From Mytilus galloprovincialis (taxonomy: Eukaryota; Mollusca; Bivalvia; Mytilida; Mytilidae), in contig NC_134842.1 in the NCBI RefSeq assembly GCF_965363235.1, positions 6,351,112-6,415,111 of the forward strand: 64,000 nucleotides of DNA, given 5' to 3'. The notes beneath the pieces are model-generated. The model was given only the letters and a program-made list of their open reading frames with translations, was not told the DNA's origin and made no database searches. A program made the position numbers and the translations under genes. Numbering within the stretch: position 1 is the stretch's first letter; each line of letters starts with the position of its first letter. This document shows, piece by piece, positions 50,521 through 60,779 of the stretch.

Positions 50521-50833
50521 TCGAATCCAAAAAAGTTAAAAAGGCAAAATAAAGTATGAAGTTGAAGAGCATGGAAGACCAAAAGTTCTAAAAGTGTTTG
50601 CCAAATGCATCTAAGGTAATCTATGCCTGAGGTTGAAAAGCATTAGTATTTCAAAAATTCAAAATTTTGTTAACGGTTAGATTCATCAGTAAAATAAATA
50701 AAAACGCAAAAATCAATATGCACAATTAACATAGACTTGAAAGGAAAATAAAATTTGTCTATAACAAGATAAATTCAAACTACTAGTACTGAAAACTTCA
50801 TTTGACTATTTCAATTGCAGAATTAATAGAAGG

Positions 50834-51580
50834 ATGATTTCGATATATTTTTGGTGCTTCATTGTATTAGGGACCTCTGGAACAGGAATGGTACATGCCA
50901 ATGATTCGAACAAGCTTCAAAATGTTAAAGCTGTGATTGCTATAGCTGACAAAGTAATTGACTTTTACGACCATCACACTGAATGTGTAGGGGTATTGAT
51001 TTGTATTTTTGCTGCAGTACCACACTCTAAACGCAATCAAATGTTGAGCAACCCGTTAGGTGTCCTTACAAAAATTGCAACCGACAACGGACAAGATCGT
51101 TACAGTTCGTTATATGCAGAAGCCAAGCAATTATTAGCTGAATATCCGAATATTGAACATGTTTTAAATGCAGCTAAAAAGGGATACTCCGTAAAAGATA
51201 GTGATGAATGTGAATCTATGTACTCTAAATGTCCATATGAGCCAAAGGAATTGCTGGACACTGTCAACGATTTGGGAGATGTTACCACACTATTGTCTAA
51301 GAATGTGTTTGGGAAAGTCATCGCAGATGCAATTGAATTTAACAGCACACAAGTTGGAAAGCCTCAAACAAATAATAGAGAAAAAAGATCATGTGACCAC
51401 GAAGCATTAAAGGATAGTTGCACTGCTCTTGGAGCTACTTGTGGAGTAGTGACTGCAGGATGTGCAATTTGTACCTTTTTTACATTTGGAGCATGTGCAG
51501 CGCTCTGTGGTGAAGCTGCAGTTGGGACGTGTGGAGCAGCCGTTGCTGGTTGTACTGTTGCTAGAGGTGTATGTAGATAA
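50834..51580 (+). CDS. Gene B: secreted cysteine-rich precursor with furin-type site
   Basis: The frame has 248 codons starting at ATG 50,834, 13 nt after an acceptor (ttcaattgcag). Residues 1-21 form a signal peptide. Residues 22-181 are a mostly helical pro-region with four cysteines (51, 57, 126, 133) and sequons at N23 and N170. REKR at 182-185 is a furin-type site, and the last 63 residues are hydrophobic and Gly/Ala-rich with ten cysteines (187, 196, 203, 210, 213, 221, 225, 233, 240, 247). The prepro layout resembles host-defence or signalling peptide precursors, but I recognise no named family and cannot assign a function. Poly(A) candidates are attaaa (51,648) and aataaa (51,694). 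This is the only intact member in the window. Confidence 0.8.
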   Translation: MISIYFWCFIVLGTSGTGMVHANDSNKLQNVKAVIAIADKVIDFYDHHTECVGVLICIFAAVPHSKRNQMLSNPLGVLTKIATDNGQDRYSSLYAEAKQLLAEYPNIEHVLNAAKKGYSVKDSDECESMYSKCPYEPKELLDTVNDLGDVTTLLSKNVFGKVIADAIEFNSTQVGKPQTNNREKRSCDHEALKDSCTALGATCGVVTAGCAICTFFTFGACAALCGEAAVGTCGAAVAGCTVARGVCR

Positions 51581-51693
51581 ATGCAACAACATGTGAATCA
51601 TCAGTGAGTCATCGAGATGTTTCTGATCTGCTTGATTTGAACGCTATATTAAAGATCAGAAAGCATGTTCTTTGTTTTTAGCATAATTCGGTC

Positions 51694-51699
51694 AATAAA
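51694..51699 (+). terminator. Poly(A) signal candidate for gene B
   Basis: AATAAA 114 nt after the stop codon; attaaa at 51,648-51,653 is an alternative and is also conserved after gene A. Confidence 0.4.
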
Positions 51700-52875
51700 A
51701 CAAACTATTCTAATGATGACATGTTATACTTAAACGCTTTATAGTCTATGATAAATATCTGATGCTAATTAAATGTAAACTTTAAGCATCTGTACAGTGT
51801 ATTGTTGTCTTTTTTGTTTGGAACAACTGTCTGAATAATATATTCTCAGAATATACTCCTTTGTTCGTGGCAAGAAAAGGTACATACATGTTTTAAAATG
51901 AATCATAAAAAAATAACACGTTACAAATGAAAAGTAAAAAGATCCCGACGGCATACTTTATAAGTAAAATATAAAAGAAAAACAAACAAGAAACAAACCC
52001 TGCAAAACTAACAATGTAGACATTGAGAATCCCATTAAATCCGGGGTTAAACTCAGGTGATACGGAAAGTCAGGCAGTTCTTGCTTCTTATGATAATCAC
52101 ATGTTTTTATTCAAGATCAAATCAGGTAACAAGTCTTATTCCAAGGAGAAAAACGAGATAACAGTATAAAAACGAGAGTAGGCTCTGTATCATCTGTGAA
52201 CGGACACTCCGTAATGATCAAGCAGCTCTTCATGGCGACAATAATTATGATGAATGACAGCGGGGTAGCCTTAAAGAAAGCAATGCAAACAATAATACTG
52301 TTTACACTCAAATTGAATCTTTATTGCACATATTGCTGTTTAACAACACAACTTTATATACAGCATTCCATCAAGTACCTCTGTTAAATTTACCAAAAAA
52401 TATCAAAGGGGAATATCAGCAAAATCAACTATAAGTAGCATTAAGATCAATATCTGAACACACAAAAAGTAGAATAACAAAATATACCGAACTCTTAGTG
52501 AAATTTAAAACTGAAAGTCTTTAATAAAATGACAATACCAAAAGCTCAAACGTATCTTACTAACGGAAAACAACTGTCATATTTCTGACTTTGTACCGGG
52601 CAATTCCTTTATGTAGAAAAATGGTGGATTAAACCTAGTTTTGCAGCTAGCTATTACTCTCACTTATATGGCAGTCAAATTGAATTACATTATATTAACA
52701 ACAATGTATAAGCAAACTAAACAGACATAATAGGTAAAAACGTCAAAAATTGGGGCACAGCTGTCAACATTGTAATATATAATTTTATCACTATAAAACA
52801 AATAACAGAATCAACAAAGACACACACAATGGTCTATAGACAATAAACATAAGCAAAAATTAAAGACAATTAAAG
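51700..52875. other. Intergenic, no gene seen
   Basis: AT-rich; frames of 60-64 codons on both strands are random. The first 150 bp resemble the region after gene A (tgtctgaataa, tactcctttgttc), so the A/B duplication extends past the 3' end of the genes to about 51,980. Confidence 0.5.
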
Positions 52876-53770
52876 GTCTTTCCACCAGTTAATATCTATT
52901 TTGATATTAAAATATAAAAAATCAGTCTTAAATGTCAGTTCATATGGCTTTATGATGTATAGATATGAATTTAAAGGAAAGGTCAAAATCTAGAACGTCA
53001 AATTAACCTATGACCTTGACCTCAATTTCAAGGTCACAAACTGAGGATTTCAAATCAAAAGACCTTAGTCTCTAATATGTATGGTTAATAAGTTATATCA
53101 CTTTAAACATAATTTAAGATATGATAGGGGCTAAAACTCCCATTCATTGTTTACGCACCCTTTCAACTAAAATTATTCAGTTACCACATGTCGCAACTAA
53201 CAATTTATACAAAATAATTTGTCGATATCTAATAAGGTTAATGAAAATGAGTGAAAATAAGACAAATTCAAAAATTAGAATATGACCTTGACCTTTGACC
53301 TTGACTTAATTTTCATTTTTTTGGACCAAGGACCTCAAATCAAAAGATCCTAGGTCTCTATCACTTATGGTGTTCCAGTTTAAAATACATTTCAAAATTT
53401 CAAATACAAAAAGGGAAATAACTCTCATATGGAGCGTTCATATTGCTTCGGTCGAAATTGGACAAATCATGCGAAGGATATAACGAGCAATTTTATAAAA
53501 TAAATTTGTTGTAATTTTTTACGGTTGCGAAGGAGTTGTGGACACAAGGAAAACAGTGTTTGGGGAGATAACTCCTACAAAGAAAAGTATTCGGTTACGC
53601 AGGGTAAATTTCAAAAGTGCATAAACTGTTCGATATCATATACCAAATATCTAAACGCCATATTGCGAAACAAATGTTTATCGCAAGAACAAAATTTGGC
53701 GGAAGAAAAAAAAAATAATCAGAAGAAAAACAATAGGTCTTTCCACAGAAAAGTGAAAAGACCTAATAAT
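52876..53770. repeat. Bivalve dispersed repeat with ggtctttcca ends
   Basis: Begins aaaggtctttccacc and ends with the same motif and its inverse (ggtctttccac...gtgaaaagacct). The interior has several direct and inverted copies of tgaccttgacc (about 53,010-53,035 and 53,282-53,310) and the block gataactcctacaaagaaaa. I recognise this as a common bivalve repeat; its class is uncertain. The 84-codon frame at 53,525-53,779 belongs to it and is not a gene. Confidence 0.5.
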
Positions 53771-53964
53771 ACGATATGATATAACGGAATGAAATATAAT
53801 GTCTAAAAATAGCAACAATCAACATTCAATCTAATTAAGCGTGGATCAGTTTGTGAAAATAAACTGATACAGTTACTGAATTAAAATTATATAAATGTCT
53901 AAGAATATAACTAAAACACACTAATTGATACATTAAAAAGTTCTATTAGATGTTAAATAGAAAT

Positions 53965-54003
53965 ACGCAATATTTCGCTAAACAAATTAGCTTCATCAGG
54001 CGT
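53965..54003 (-). ncRNA. Hammerhead-like ribozyme in Penelope-like element
   Basis: On the minus strand: ACGC (stem I), CTGATGA, stem II GCTAA/TTAGC, GAAA, a minimal stem III (TATT) and GCGT closing stem I. The core boxes fit the hammerhead; stem III is extremely short. Sense to the element's coding strand. Confidence 0.6.
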
Positions 54004-54219
54004 GTGCATCTCTCAAGGTGAAATCGGATGCATGACAGAAAAATATTTTTGTAGCTTAATCTATACAAGATTTGAGGGATGGGTGTAACATATTAATTCG
54101 GTCATAAAATATGTTTGTAGCTACAACTACATGAAGTTGGAATAAAAGTTTAACACATTTATAGATGTTCGATTAATTGTATGAATTTTTATAAATTAAT
54201 TTGTATGATTTCAAGATAA

Positions 54220-55404
54220 CTATGGTTTTGATTTGCTTTGAAATCTTTTTTCGTCTCTCTCATTGAGTCCATCAGGTTCAAGAGTTCGTAACTGGTGCAT
54301 CCAAAATCTCTCTCTTTTTTGTCTTCCTTGTGTATCCCAATTTTGATTTTTCTCAATGATTTGAAATGTGATGTTTTCAAAATCATGTCCTGCTCTTAAA
54401 AGGTGTCTTGTAATTGGGCAGTTCCTTTCTTTTGTATAAAATGACCGATGGTTATTTAGTCGGATGTTAAATGGGGTTTCTGTTTCACCAACATATTGTA
54501 ATTTGCAAGTTCCACACGTTAGAACATAAATGCAATTTTGCGTTTTGCAATTTGATGTTATAAATATGTTGTAATTTTTCTTTGTGACTGTGCTGATGAA
54601 CTGGGTTTCTATATTGGCGACTTTGCAGCACTTACAATTGCCCCTTCCGCATTGTTTATAACCTCCAATTGTTGATATCTCCCGTTTAGATACTTTGGAT
54701 GATACTAGAATATCTTTGAGGTTTTTTGGTCTGCGGTAAGCCATAACGGGAGGTGATGGAAAAATCTCGCTTAAGGAAGGATCATTTTCAATAAGACGCC
54801 AGTGTTTGTGGACAATTGATGAAATATTTGTCAGATGAGGATGAAAGCTAATAACAAACGGGATTTTATTTGTCTGGGCCGTCTTTTCTTTGTATTCAAG
54901 TAGGTTTGTTCGTTCTTTTTCGTTTGCTTTTCCGAAAGCTTCTGAAATACTTTTGTTCTTATAACCTCTTGATTTGAGTTGCTGTCTGAGTTGCCCTAAA
55001 CGATGGTTTAACTTTGATTCCGATGAACAAATCCGTTTTAACCTGATGGCTTGGCTGTACGGAATGCTCCGGGAGCAGTGTTTCGGGTGACAACTCTTCG
55101 GAGAGAGAAATTGGTGTTTATCAGTTTTTTTGGTGTGAAGGTCTGTTGTCATGACTCCGTTTTCTAAAGTTATGGTGGTGTCGAGAAACGCAATTTTCTC
55201 ATTTGAAACTTCAGATGTGAACTTGATCGATTGATGAAAGTTGTTACAGAAATCGAGAAATTCTTGCAGGCGTTCTGCAGTTTCGTTCCATTTGATGTCG
55301 ATGTCATCAATATAACGGAGCCAAGACAAGGGTTTGTATGGTACATTCGAAAGGATGCGTTCTTCGAGACTCCCCATGAAAATGTTGGCAAAAGAAGGTG
55401 CCAT
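54220..55404 (-). pseudogene. Penelope-like RT plus GIY-YIG endonuclease
   Basis: The 394-codon frame has MAPSFANIFMG (residues 1-11), the catalytic YIDD (31-34), FLDTTI (73-78), the thumb region with IPYSQAIRLKRIC (114-126), a Cys cluster CGRGNCKCC (252-260) and a GIY-YIG endonuclease starting CIYVLTCGTCKLQYVGET (291-308), with R315 and H319 following. Upstream RT blocks (NNFVFND, YLQV) are visible to about 55,560 but not continuous with this frame. Known role: target-primed insertion, with the GIY-YIG domain nicking DNA. The element is truncated and not expected to act. Confidence 0.85.
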
Positions 55405-55979
55405 TTTGGTTCATATACTGGTACCGTCAACCTGCAAGTAGTGCTGGTCGTTGAATACAAAATTGTTGTTTTCAAGCACTAGTCTCAGCAACTGAACCAG
55501 ACAGTCTGTTGGGGGATGTTTATCCTTACGATTGTTCCATACCTGTTCACAAGCATGGTAACTGCCCAATTACAAGACACCTTTTAAGAGCAGGACATGA
55601 TTTTGAAAACATCACATTTCAAATCATTGAGAAAAATCAAAATTGGGATACACAAGGAAGACAAAAAAGAGAGAGATTTTGGATGCACCAGTTACGAACT
55701 CTTGAACCTGATGGACTCAATGAGAGAGACGAAAAAAGATTTCAAAGCAAATCAAAACCATAGTTATCTTGAAATCATACAAATTAATTTATAAAAATTC
55801 ATACAATTAATCGAACATCTATAAATGTGTTAAACTTTTATTCCAACTTCATGTAGTTGTAGCTACAAACATATTTTATGACCGAATTAATATGTTACAC
55901 CCATCCCTCAAATCTTGTATAGATTAAGCTACAAAAATATTTTTCTGTCATGCATCCGATTTCACCTTGAGAGATGCAC

Positions 55980-56018
55980 ACGCCTGATGAAGCTAATTTG
56001 TTTAGCGAAATATTGCGT
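55980..56018 (+). ncRNA. Hammerhead-like ribozyme in the inverted terminal copy
   Basis: Identical to 53,965-54,003 but on the plus strand: CTGATGA 55,984-55,990, GAAA 56,007-56,010, stem I ACGC (55,980-55,983) with GCGT (56,015-56,018). Confidence 0.6.
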
Positions 56019-56086
56019 ATTTCTAATCAACATCTAATAGAACTTTTTAATGTATCAATTAGTGTGTTTTAGTTATATTCTTAGAC

Positions 56087-56088
<2 letters not shown>

Positions 56089-56152
<64 letters not shown>
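56089..56152. repeat. (AT)n microsatellite
   Basis: About 32 uninterrupted AT units immediately after the inverted Penelope terminal copy. Confidence 0.95.
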
Positions 56153-56154
<2 letters not shown>

Positions 56155-56624
56155 ACGGAGTATAACATATTCATCGAAAGATATATAGTGATAATGGAAA
56201 TTACATTTCAATGACACTTATACATAATAATTCACTATTGAATTAATTAATGACTTTATCCAAGGGTTTCCATTGCATTTTAAAATCTGTTACACCCATA
56301 TTTTTTGAGAAATATGTTTTACTAAAATAAAATTTTCTTTGATATAGTTTTTAAGTCCCTCTATGTGAAGTTTTCCCTCTTGCATCTTAGATCTTTACTA
56401 GTAAAATGACTTTATTTTTATAACATTTAGTTTATAGTTATCATACAGACCAAACATGACTATATCCACATTAAGTGGAATTTCAATATGTGTTGTTTCA
56501 AAAATCCAGGCATTCCCGCCCAACTTGTCCAAATGATTAGTTAATGTTAACGATTAGAACGATTCCCGGCCCTGTACTTATGAAGTCGCATTTTCACATG
56601 CAATTATTTATAACAAACGTTCTT

Positions 56625-56858
56625 AAAAGAGGGACGAAAGATACCAGAGGGACATTCAAACTCGTAAATCGAAAATAAACTGACAACGCCATAGCTAAAG
56701 ACGAAAAAGACAAACAGGCAAACAATAGTACACATGACACAACATAGAAAACTAAAGAATAAGCAACACAAACAACACCAAAAATTAGGGGTGATCTCAG
56801 GTGCTCCGGAAGGGTAAGCAGATCCTGCTGCACATGTGGCACCCGTCGTGTTGCTTTT
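56625..56858 (-). repeat. Solitary RT-element 3' tail
   Basis: aagagggacgaaagatacc, ggggtgatctcaggtgctcc and ccacatgtgcagcaggatct-like modules match the 3' UTR of the RT elements at 13,100-13,397 and 27,775-28,040. The coding part is absent. The 82-codon frame is a by-product. Confidence 0.7.
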
Positions 56859-57235
56859 GTATTGTAATCATATGATTGGTAGCCTTATAGAATAGAATAG
56901 AATAGAATATTTTTATTTCTCAAATTACAGGGGCCATAAAGGGCATAAAATCAGATACAATTGATTTACATAATTGGTAACAACAACAATAGAGGCATAT
57001 ACATATATATTTGGAATATAAGCATTGGTCAGAATCAAGCTAAAAACCACATATATATTGTGAATAAAAGAATAATAAAATTACATTATACATGTATATG
57101 TATTTATTCTCAAATTATTTACTTGACTTAGTGTCAGTGTTCATACCTGATCTCCTTAATTCAAAACAGTCACAAATATAACAGCCCAGTTTTTCCATAA
57201 GAGTGACATTTTCTTGGGTCAAGAGCCATAAAAAT

Positions 57236-58399
57236 TTAAGATTTATTTAAATTTATAAAATTACAACAATTGTTAGAAATGTCTTGAAAAAAATCGTCCC
57301 TTTGAATATCATAAAGAGGGCATTCTAATAAGAAATGAAGCTCATCTTCAACTTTACCAAGTGAGCAATTAGAACAAAGACGCTCAGATCTTTCTATATG
57401 CTTTTTTGAATATCTGTCTGTCTCAATTTTTAGAGAGTGAGCACTTATTCTTAATTTACAAATTGACTGTCCTTTTTTTAAGTCCTGCAATTCTAAATAT
57501 TTTTCTTTTTTAAAACAATTTTTTATAGAAAAATAAGTACCAAGCTTCACTTTTTGGGAGTTTATTGTTTGATACTTAAGTTTATTCCAAAATGTGAAAT
57601 AACTTTTACATAGTTTATTTTTAACATACTGACATAAAGAACCAATTGATTGGTCAAAATTTGGTAATTCAATCTCTCTCTGAATATAATCTATACTAGA
57701 ATACCATGTATTTACATTAGAGCTATGTAACTGTTTACAACATATAAATGCATCAAATAATAATCCTTCTTTCAAATGTTCCAGTCTATGACAATATTTT
57801 AACATTGATAAAATTATAGTAAAATACATAGGAAATCTACCAAGCTCTGACATTACAGCTATATTACTTGACTTTCTGTTTACAACAGGAATATATTTCA
57901 TAAATTTGGTATGAGCTTTTTCAGAAGAATCCTGACCAAAGACTTTTTCTAATATATAATCATTATCTTTTTTACAAGCAGCTGAATCCGTTCTAAACAT
58001 TCCCCATATTTCACTGCCATATAATAGTATGGGTTTAATTGTATGATCATAAAGATGTAAAAAAGTGGCAATACTAGGGTTAGATGATGACAAGCATCTC
58101 TGTAGCTTAAAACAAGCTTTTAAAGATTTGTTGTATAATTCATCTTTACACTGCTTAAATATACCACTAGATGTAAATGTGATTCCAAGATATCTATATA
58201 ATTTTGCACTTTCGATCTCTTTACCTCCAAAATGTAAACAGCATTTTAAAAATTTTCCTGGCTTGTTAATAATTACACTTTTTGTCTTTTTTAAATTTAC
58301 ATCAAAACACCATTCTAAACAATATTCATGCAACATATTAATTCTCTTTTGCAAGCCTTCCTGTGTTTCTGAAAAAATTACTACATCATCAGCATACAT
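57236..58399 (-). pseudogene. LINE RT C-terminal half and tail domain
   Basis: Starts MYADDVVIFSE, the YADD catalytic box, then the RT thumb (LKKTKSVII, YRYLGITFTSSG) and ends with a Cys/His-rich tail CSNCSLGKVEDELHFLLECP, typical of CR1/jockey-type ORF2. The region just upstream reads RHGDILSPNIF, RT block 5, with a stop. RT blocks 3-4, with the first catalytic aspartate, are missing between this and the next piece. Confidence 0.8.
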
Positions 58400-58545
58400 A
58401 AGACAATCTACTCTACGGTTATTAATATTTACTGGATCAGGACAAGATAAAAACTTGTCAGGTTGATTATTGATAAATACTTAAAAAATATTTGGGCTTA
58501 AAATATCACCGTGTCTAACCCCTATAAATGATTTAAAACATGGAG

Positions 58546-58993
58546 TCATTTCATTATCAATTTTAAAACAGAGTTAAACAATTTTAAAACAGAGTTAAAC
58601 AATTTGCCAACACAAGAATTAATGGCAATGCCACGATAGTTATCTGTTTTACTGGGATCACAAGACTTAAAAACAGCAGATAAATAGACTGATGACCACT
58701 GCATTGGATAAATACCAGATGAAAAAACATGATTAAACAGTTTCTGAATTAAAGGATTTAGAACTAAACTTCCTGCCTTTAGCATCTCGTTAGGTACATG
58801 TATACCATCCACAACCTGGGGCTTTACCACTTTTGAGTTTAGATATTGATTCAAATATTTCTTTAGTAGAGAATCTATAATCTAATTCACAAAAAGTTTT
58901 ATTTTTTTCCATATTTTCTATTTTAGAGTTAATTTCTTTAATTCTTGTCTCACTAATTGAAGGAGATTTATTCAAATCTGAAAAATGTTTCAA
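58546..58993 (-). pseudogene. LINE RT N-terminal fragment
   Basis: Two overlapping frames give FSTKEIFESISKLKSGKAPG and then YPMQWSSVYLSAVFKSCD and NYRGIAINS, RT blocks 0-2. A short tandem duplication (NSVLKLF twice, near 58,560-58,600) lies at the deletion edge. A frameshift separates the two frames near 58,800. Confidence 0.75.
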
Positions 58994-59217
58994 CCAGACT
59001 TCTGGTTCTACTGACTTTCCTTTACTATCATCTGTAGACTCCTTTAAAGAATTAATATTATAAGTTTTTAGTATTGTTTTGGATCAGAATCTCTTAAATT
59101 GCCAAGGCTTTTCAGGATGGACTGTTTAAATGTGCGCATTTTATATTTACGCAATTTATTATACTCTCTGTAGCATTTATAATATGAACCTCTGACAATA
59201 CGATCATACGGAAATTT

Positions 59218-60267
59218 TTACAATAATTCTCCTTTAGATACTAGAATTTTCCTCTTTACACCTAAATCAGAATCAAACCATTTACAATTAGGTTTTCTTT
59301 TTTTAGATGATTTATGGCGAAAAATATTTGCCTTTGTAGCAGCAACATTTATTATGTTTAAAAAATCAGGAACTGCTCTCTCTGAATCTTCATTGTCATA
59401 TTCATGATTCATGAAATTATTTAAAAGAGATTTGCAAACAGGGTGGCAAAGTGCATCTTGAAATTGACTTGTTGATGATTTTGTCCACTTATAACCACCT
59501 GGAAATGCATTTATTTTAAATTTATTAATAGATAAATGTGAAAAATAAGTTGCTAAAATTCCAAAAGACAACTTACAATGACAATCTGAAAAATTTGGGA
59601 TGAAATCTGATATTTTGAGAGATAAAATTTTAGGTAAAAGTGCCTCTGAAACAATAACATAATCTGATCCTGTGGGTTTATGGCATGTAAATTTACCAAA
59701 CAAATCTCCCAATACTCTTCCATTTAAAATTCTCATTTTTGTAGATAAACATAAATCTAATAACTGTCTACCTCTAACATCAACCTTACTATCATAACTA
59801 TGTCTTACATCTTGAATAGTATCACAATCATAATCATTATATATAGGTAAATGAGTATCATAAACATCATTTTGTATAAAGTCTGGCTCTGGTCCTGACC
59901 GAACATTCAAATCACCACATAATATAATATCTCCTAACTGTTTATAAGTGCATGTCATATCCCTTTCAATACTATCTATTACATCATCATCAGACTGATG
60001 TAAATAATTTGACATACTTGGAATTATATGGGCTAGACACAGATATATATCATTTGTTAGATTAAAAAAATTCTTATTCAGTTTAATCCACTGATAATCT
60101 TTACTGGTATTTTGCAAAATGTTTATGCCTGGACAGATAATATTCTTTATTAGTATAACAAGGCCCCCATAAAATCTTGAATTAGAGGACTGTACTCTAC
60201 AAACTGGGAAAAAATTGTATCCCTGAACACTAATAGGGGTGTTATATCCCAAATGTGTTTTTGTCAA
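59218..60267 (-). pseudogene. LINE AP-type endonuclease
   Basis: The 349-codon frame has GGLVILIK, the catalytic CGDLNVRSG, LLDLCLSTKMRILNGR and KFTCHKPTGSDYVIVS. The final catalytic motif reads SDCHCKLSF in place of the usual SDH. The endonuclease N-terminus (WNVGGLISK) lies in another frame at about 60,290-60,420. Normally this domain nicks DNA to prime insertion. Confidence 0.8.
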
Positions 60268-60779
60268 TAGTATAATATCATAATGAATGATCTGTTTTAG
60301 AAATGAGGGGTCATGTAATTATTGTAGGATTTAGAAATTAAGCCCCCAACATTCCAAACACAAAAAGATAAATTAGATAATAGAATATTCTTGTGCTTAT
60401 TCATTACTTCAATTTAATGTTTAAGAAATAGTGTTGTTAAAATGTGTACTAAAATATTCAAGTAATTTGGGAGAAAAAAATAAAATAAACCTTGTGTAAT
60501 TCACAAGATGTTATATGAAATATAAACACACACAAAAAAATTAAAAATCCCCAAACAGATATGTTAAGTTCAAAACTAAATTCAAATTAATAATACAATA
60601 CAATACAATATAAATGTTTGTATATATTTGGCAGAAATTAACGCAAAAATTGCTTTGCCTTTAAATTGTAATATCCCCTGCGGTGATAACCGCGATTGCC
60701 TCGAAACTGATGATTGTTCCCTCTTCCGCCTCTATATCTCTGGCCTCGGCCTCTGTTGTACATATACTGTTGTGAATCA

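Larger units (their letters stand above)
50050..50682 (-). mobile_element. Retrozyme-like tandem array, family 1, right arm
   Basis: Mirror of 28-658, with hammerheads at 50,477-50,520 and 50,100-50,143, again 377 bp apart. It lies about 140 bp before gene B's exon 2. Confidence 0.7.
26251..50708 (-). repeat. Right arm of the giant inverted repeat
   Basis: This is the reverse-complement partner of the left arm. Gene A', both hammerhead arrays, the 47-bp minisatellite and the promoter/exon-1 blocks recur here in mirrored order and opposite strand. It lacks three insertions present on the left (RT fragment, pogo-like element, second RT fragment) and about 357 bp near the inner end, but has about 3.03 kb (28,040-31,071) missing on the left. 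The A and A' proteins differ at four of 213 residues, so the arms are close but not identical. Confidence 0.95.
45042..50820 (+). other. Inferred first intron of gene B
   Basis: Contains the mussel repeat at 45,151-45,299, the empty site of the pogo-like element (about 46,330), the empty site of the Penelope-like fragment (about 48,340), a 105-codon frame at 49,224-49,541, and the inverted retrozyme array at 50,050-50,682 close to the acceptor. No coding exon is recognised inside. Confidence 0.5.
53893..56090 (-). mobile_element. Penelope-like element (GIY-YIG type) with inverted terminal copies
   Basis: The coding part runs on the minus strand (to about 55,560) and is 5'-truncated within the RT. 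Its 3' 530 bp (53,893-54,422) recur as an inverted copy at 55,561-56,090 with a constant position sum of 109,983, so no net indel. Partial extra copies attached in tandem or inverted orientation are a known habit of this class (pseudo-LTRs). Each terminal copy carries a hammerhead motif, as known for Penelope-like elements. The element is broken. Confidence 0.85.

Noticed and set aside
55509-55763. 84-codon plus-strand frame ending like the Penelope endonuclease
   Set aside because: It is the inverted terminal copy of the Penelope-like element, not a separate gene.
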